A stretch of DNA of 64,000 bases, from assembly GCA_019916065.1 (NCBI GenBank), contig CM034234.1, forward strand, positions 692,963-756,962, given 5' to 3'. Of the stretch, positions 58,857 through 64,000 are shown one piece after another. The notes below the pieces were generated by a model, which saw nothing but the letters and a program-made list of their open reading frames with translations, had not been told where the DNA came from and ran no database searches. The stretch is from Vitellaria paradoxa (taxonomy: Eukaryota > Streptophyta > Magnoliopsida > Ericales > Sapotaceae). Position 1 is the first letter of the stretch, and each line of letters opens with the position of its first letter. Position numbers and translations under genes: made by a program.

Positions 58857-60670
58857 CTTATGTTTGAAACTTTAAGCTTAACTATGCTCCTGTCTTATGA
58901 AAAAGAAACAGAAAGAATGCATATCAGCACACATGAAACTTCAAAGCTTGCCATACTAAACCAGAGCCCATATCAAAAAACAAATAATTCTACTCTCTAT
59001 ACTTTAACACAATCCAACTCATTAATGAACCAAGTAAATATACACATTAGCACCACATGGAGGTTAAGATTGATTTTGGAATTGTTCTCATTTTCTGTTT
59101 TATAGTTTCATGTTTTGAATTTGCATTTGGTAAAGTGTTTTTTGTACTCATTTTCTTGAAACCAGTCTCAAAAAGCTAAAATTTTGAAAAACCAGAACTT
59201 TATTATCATAGTTTTTCAGGTTTTATTTTTGAAACTTCTGAAAAATACAGAGACTAGCATTACCTTTTCTCCCTCCTCTTTCATTTGTAACCCAAAAACA
59301 AACTACCAATAGAACTTTAGTACTTTTCTATTATCTGTCTTATTCATTATTTTTATTATTCTCTCCGCACTCACTCTCCCACTTAGCTACTTTAAAAATA
59401 ATTCACCAAATGCAATTCTATTATTTTTGTCATTATAAAAGATTCAAATACAATTACCAAGCATTTTTTTTTTGAGCGCATAAAGAAAACTATTCTTAGA
59501 ATAAGTTCTTGAAAGAACCATGCTTCTGAAACCAATTCCATACATAGTACAAAGGATTCCATTGTGCCTTAAAAAGGGTTTGGCAGTATTAAAAAAACTA
59601 TTCTCAAAATCAATTCCGGAACCCATGTTTCTGGAACAAATTCCAAATGTAAAGGATTCTATTGTGCCTTTAAAAGGGTTTTGCAGTATAAATCCGTTCC
59701 TAAAATGATGGCCAATGTTACATATAAAAAAAAATGATGGCCAATAATAACATTTATGATTTTTTCATAGGGTTGCGGAATTTTCAATAAAAGATTAAAT
59801 AAATTGATGGCCATTTTGAGATTTCAATATTTAGAAGCAACTAGAGGCGCCCTGGGACCAATAATTTCTGTCCATTAAATGCCTTTATTGTCATATTGAA
59901 GTTTAGATATCATTTAGAGCAGTGACATATTTTTATAAATCAATTTATAGATCACGATGAACTTGCTAAATGTGATAGGCATCTCGAGTATAGTCAAAGT
60001 CAGAAACAGTCCCCTCATGGACAAACCAAAGCTTAAACGACTGCCCAACAAAATTCTGGTCAGCTGCAAATTCATTAATCACCATTAACACGCAACGCAT
60101 GAATTGCAGTCCAAATCCAAAAAAGCTTAAAATTTCACCAACAGACCAAAAGCAGATGACGATTTACACGTACAAACTCAAGACAACTATTAGAATTCTC
60201 TTTAACATGATATTCATATCTATTGGAGCTAACAAACTTAATTTTAGGCAGGTATTTCATTTCCATGATGAGCTCGTATCAAACGTGACAGAGAAAATTC
60301 CAATTCCAAATTCCCCCCGGAAAATCTGAATAAAAAATCCCAACAAGAGACAAAGTAAATGACAATCAAACCTGACAAGAAGGGTTTCCAAGTCAACTGA
60401 TCTCGAGTTTTTTTTTTTTTTTTTTTGTTTTTCGCAGCAACGTTTTGATCTTTACAAGCTGAATCCGATTACCCAACCGTTTAATTAAAATCTGTGGTGA
60501 TCTCGAGCTCTTTGCAACAAAGTTTTGATCTTGACTAGCCTTGCATGAATCAAATACACATCGCGATACTGGGCAATTCCAATCTGCAGTGATTTCGCGG
60601 TTTGATTTGATGAACAAAAAGCCCTAAAACAAGTCAAATTTGGAAGCAAATGGGAAAGCTTTGCCAGATC

Positions 60671-60706
<36 letters not shown>

Positions 60707-61000
60707 ATATTATTATTAGAATTGGGTGATGTTCAAAGGAAAAGTAGCAGTGGTCAAACCAACCTCCCTCTTTTGCATTTTCAATTAAAGAAGATACCAT
60801 TATTGCTATCCATGGAAAGCTATGGAAACAATAAATATAATTTGATTTCTACTTTTTTTTTTGACATTTTTGCCCCTACCCTTTCTCAATTTTGGTTGGT
60901 AGATAGCCTCCCGTTTAGACGTCTAAATGACTTTTGCTACCTTCAAGTGATCATTTTTATTAATGCAATTCCCCTCTGTAGCTGCTATTTTTATAAACTC
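58857..61000 (-). other. Upstream region of the pseudokinase gene, possible 5' UTR intron
   Basis: On the minus strand a donor-like CTTGTCAG|GTTTGATT lies at about 60372, and an acceptor-like CATAAG directly precedes the ATG at 58856. This suggests a leader exon around 60373-60780 and a 5' UTR intron of about 1.5 kb. The leader would contain the (GA)n run at 60673-60702. A tandem duplication lies within the putative intron. No other gene is seen. Confidence 0.4.
59486..59697. repeat. Diverged tandem duplication of about 105 bp
   Basis: Units at 59486-59593 and 59594-59697 share AAAACTATTCT, GGAACCCATG/AGAACCATG, TTCTGGAAC, AAAGGATTC(C/T)ATTGTGCCTT, AAAGGGTTTKGCAGTAT in order, with about 15-20% differences by eye. 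They lie upstream of the pseudokinase start codon. Confidence 0.8.
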
Positions 61001-62371
61001 AATATTTGATTTATTATCAATTGATTAAATTTAGTGCAATTTTTTTTCTATAATTCAAACTATTAATACCCATAACTAATCATAACAATAGAGACAAAAA
61101 GTAATTTACACTTATTGCATACTATGAAATCAGTTGTTAATTTCATCATCCTGACACTAATTTGTTTACAATAAAGATAAATATTACAATAAAAAAATAA
61201 TTGATATTATTATGATATTATAGATTCTAAATTTTATCATTCTTTTTATAAATCTGACATCTTATTAACTACAATTAATATTATAAATTCTGAATTTTAT
61301 CATTCCCTTCATAAATCTGGCATCTTATTAGTTATAATTAACTTGAAAACTCTTTTATTTTTTAATTGAAAAACTTTAAATTCATTTTATTTTTTAGGTG
61401 AGTTAGAAAAATACGAAGATAATTAATAGATATTTATAATATTTACATAACAAAGCATTGCAAAGTTACGCGAACTAGTAATTTTTTTAATTTTATTTTT
61501 CTCTAAAAAAATCTATCTTCTAAATATAATTTAAAAGGAAAAAAATGAAAACAAACTTTTTTCTTAGAGAAAAAATCAGTGATTGTCTAACATTAAAAAA
61601 TAAAAGCATGGAGGGACTCGGGAAGGGTAATTTAGACATTTGAGTTGCAATGGAAAGAGAAATTTAAGGAAAGTGGATGACTATAATGGTAAATTCGCAA
61701 AGGGGTTATGAGCGGCACCTCGATATTCAACGAAGAGCACCTCGATCCAAGCGACAACAAACCCATTCCCAGTCAAAGCTTGGAAAATTATTATTATTAT
61801 AATTATTTTCAAATATAGATATTATTACCACACTTCCCTGTGTGCGGTCAAAGAGACTCATCTAGTGGGTCTTTGACTCTGCAATCGGTCCGTACATTTT
61901 TGGACGTGGAGGACAGATCCTACGGTTATCCTTTTCGTTCAATTAAAGCAACCCACGGGACCCACGCCCATTTTGTGATCGAATTAATTGGCGCCCCTAG
62001 AATTCCGTATTCTCAAAATTTTTTTAACTGAAGCCTGAACTTTCATTTTATAACTTTTTTTTTTTTAAATAAGAAACATTTTTTTAATTCCCTAAAAATT
62101 CAAAATTGATTTTTTTTTTTTATGATTTTACTAATATTATACCCTAATTATTTTTCTACACAAACGAGAATAAGAGATGACCTGCTACAATATTTTTTAT
62201 TTTATTTTAGATAACCAATATTATTCGAATAGTAAATAACATTCCTTATTTTATAAACATTGTTAACAGATAAATCTGATAATTAATATTTTTTTGATGT
62301 TAAAAAATAATAATATAATCAAAATATTTATATAATATAACTTTTTTAACATATAAAATATTAAAAAAATT
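61001..62371. other. AT-rich intergenic region
   Basis: The short open frame at 61840-62031 lacks recognisable features. No gene or clear repeat is seen. Confidence 0.4.
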
Positions 62372-62795
62372 TAAGATCCGTTTAGTGCAGTGAAAAATAA
62401 CAAAAAAAGTAAAAAATATGATTTGAGAAACTTTTTGGCATTTGGCACTCAGCCACAAAACCACGTTTTTTAGATATAATGGTGAAATTTTTTAACTTTT
62501 GCGTCAACTTTTTGAAGAGATATATCGTTTAAATGGTTTTTTTTGATTTTGTCAAAATAATTTTATGTTATAATTTATTAAAAATGATTAAAAACTTTTT
62601 AGATTTTATAGAAAAGTTATTTGAGTTTGTAAAATATTATTGGGGTTTATAAAAGTTTGTTAAAATATGTAGATATAGATAAATTTATAGAAATTTTATA
62701 AAGTATAAGAAGTGCAAAATGTATTAGAAAATTTTAGAAATTTTTAGAAATTTTTAATATTTTTAAAAATTTTTTATTGTGCCAAACAGATCCCA
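62372..62795. mobile_element. Short inverted-repeat element, GATCCGTTTAGTGCA ends
   Basis: The left end GATCCGTTTAGTGCAGTGAA is an inverted match to the right end TTGTGCCAAACAGATCCC. The 0.42-kb interior is AT-rich and non-coding. It resembles the other GTTTGG-ended elements in the window but has its own interior. Confidence 0.6.
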
Positions 62796-62950
62796 GTAAC
62801 TAGAAAAAAAAATTATATTTTTTACGTCATCATAGTATAAAAAATATTTTTAAGTCCTTTCTGTACATTTTATATACTTATGATAGAACCAAAAAAAAAA
62901 AAAAAAAGAAAGGCATATTATGTAAATATTTTGATGATATAACTATCACC

Positions 62951-63378
62951 ATTAGTGGTGGAAACGAGCTGAGTCGAGCCAAACTTTAACATATTCGAGC
63001 TCGGCTCGAACTTTTATACTGAGCTCGAGCTCAATTCGAACTTTTGTATAGACTCGAGTTTGGCTCGATAAAAAAGAAAGTAGGCTCGGTTAGGCTCGCA
63101 AATAGCTCGATTAAACTAAAACGACGTCGTTTTGATTTAAAATATAATATATTTAAAAAATATAATAAAAATATAAAAATATTATTAAAAATATATATAT
63201 TATTCTAACTGAACCTGCTCGTGAGCTTTCGAGCCGAGCTTCTCTAAGCTCGAGTTCGAGCTCGAATCCAAAACGAGCCAATAACCAAGCTCGGTTCGAG
63301 CTCGTTTAACTCACGAATCGAGCTCGAGCCAAGCTTAAGTAGCTCGTGAACGACTTGGTTCGTTTCCACCTCTAATCA
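62951..63378. mobile_element. GAGCTCGAG-rich terminal-inverted-repeat element
   Basis: The left end ATTAGTGGTGGAAACGAGCT is an inverted match to the right end GTTCGTTTCCACCTCTAATC. The two outer thirds are filled with GAGCTCGAGC, CGAGCTCGGCTCGAAC and similar words that also pair between arms. The centre is AT-rich and carries the 16-bp perfect palindrome AAAACGACGTCGTTTT at 63118-63133. This is a common plant MITE type, probably hAT-like; no clean target duplication was found. Confidence 0.75.
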
Positions 63379-64000
63379 CTATTGACTATTAAAGTTAAAT
63401 GCAAGTAACATTCATAAAATTAAGTGTGTTACTGCAATCTCGGAATGACTTAAAAGTTTAATTGTATTTACTTAAATAATTAAGAAAAGTACATATAATT
63501 AAAAAAATATATATTTTTTCTTCTAATAATGTTTCAGGCGCATTTGGAGGTACATTTTTTAATAATTTTTAGCAATGTATTTGGTGAAATAAGTTTGGTA
63601 AATTTTTAGTAATTTTTGGTAATTTTTAGTAATTTTTAACAGTTTTCAATAACTTTTAATAATTTTTAAGTTAAGAAATTATTATAACGGAACAAAAAAA
63701 GGGTAAAATTTAGTGTTTTACCAAATAACTAAGGAGCAAAACTTGATATTTTTTATTTTTTAGGTTAAAAATTATGTTACCAAACGCTACCTTAACTGTT
63801 AATCGCACATACAATCACCGCTACTTAAAAAAAAAAAAAGCATGACATCACATAACACGCAAATACCAGCTACTAAATTTGATAGATGCACAACTTAGTT
63901 AAGGGTTGGTTTGATACGTTAAAAAAATTTTAAAAATGTCATAAAATTATTAAAAAATTTTGAAAATTTTTAAATTTTTTTAACACATTTTTTCTCCCCG
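63379..64000. other. AT-rich intergenic region with parts of further GTTTGG-type repeats
   Basis: Positions about 63540-63800 run from GCATTTGGAGGTACATTTTT to ATGTTACCAAACGCTACCTT, an imperfect inverted pair around AATTTTTAGTAATTTTT repeats. Another such end begins near 63905 (GGTTGGTTTGATACGTTAAA) and is cut by the window edge. Confidence 0.45.

Overview
The window is nuclear DNA of a flowering plant. The genes have spliced GT-AG introns, intergenic DNA is very AT-rich, and plant-specific families are present: a vacuolar sorting receptor, plastid FAX and EF-P proteins, an LRR receptor kinase, a P-type PPR protein and an RLCK-like pseudokinase. A Tork-type Copia element, RTE and L1 LINEs, SINEs and many short inverted-repeat elements interleave with them. 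I cannot name the species.

Layout: (1) 1-6159, + strand: the C-terminal half of a TMEM87/lung seven-transmembrane (GOST) family protein. Its first intron in the window holds an RTE-type LINE nested in a Mutator-like terminal-inverted-repeat element. (2) 6160-16479: about 10 kb without host genes. It holds two copies of an AT-rich element of about 0.95 kb, a SINE with perfect 18-bp target duplications, LTR-like sequence with a minisatellite, and a long fold-back element. (3) 16480-22370, +: a complete 12-exon vacuolar sorting receptor. (4) 24650-30399, -: a complete 6-exon FATTY ACID EXPORT protein of the plastid envelope, FAX3-like. (5) 32141-36962: a full-length but decayed Copia retrotransposon with TATAT target duplications. 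(6) 39183-42511, +: an IRK/PXC2-type LRR receptor kinase with an atypical catalytic loop. (7) 47332-47673, +: a small plant protein of unknown function, followed by an intronless PPR gene at 47963-49651. (8) 50132-54206, -: plastid elongation factor P in seven exons, with an L1 remnant in one intron and a duplicated exon end in another. (9) 55691-58856, -: a pseudokinase lacking all three catalytic signatures. (10) 58857-64000: upstream and intergenic DNA with several short inverted-repeat elements.

The genes do not form a pathway or cluster. Two products are plastid proteins (FAX, EF-P), two act in endomembrane trafficking (TMEM87-like, VSR) and two are kinase-like signalling proteins. I found no gene cassette that looks like a new multi-gene system. 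The most notable points are the pseudokinase, the nested and dated transposon insertions, the duplicated exon end in EF-P, and several unclassified repeats that explain most of the non-genic sequence. Exon limits were set by hand from GT-AG sites and reading-frame continuity; UTR limits are not defined.
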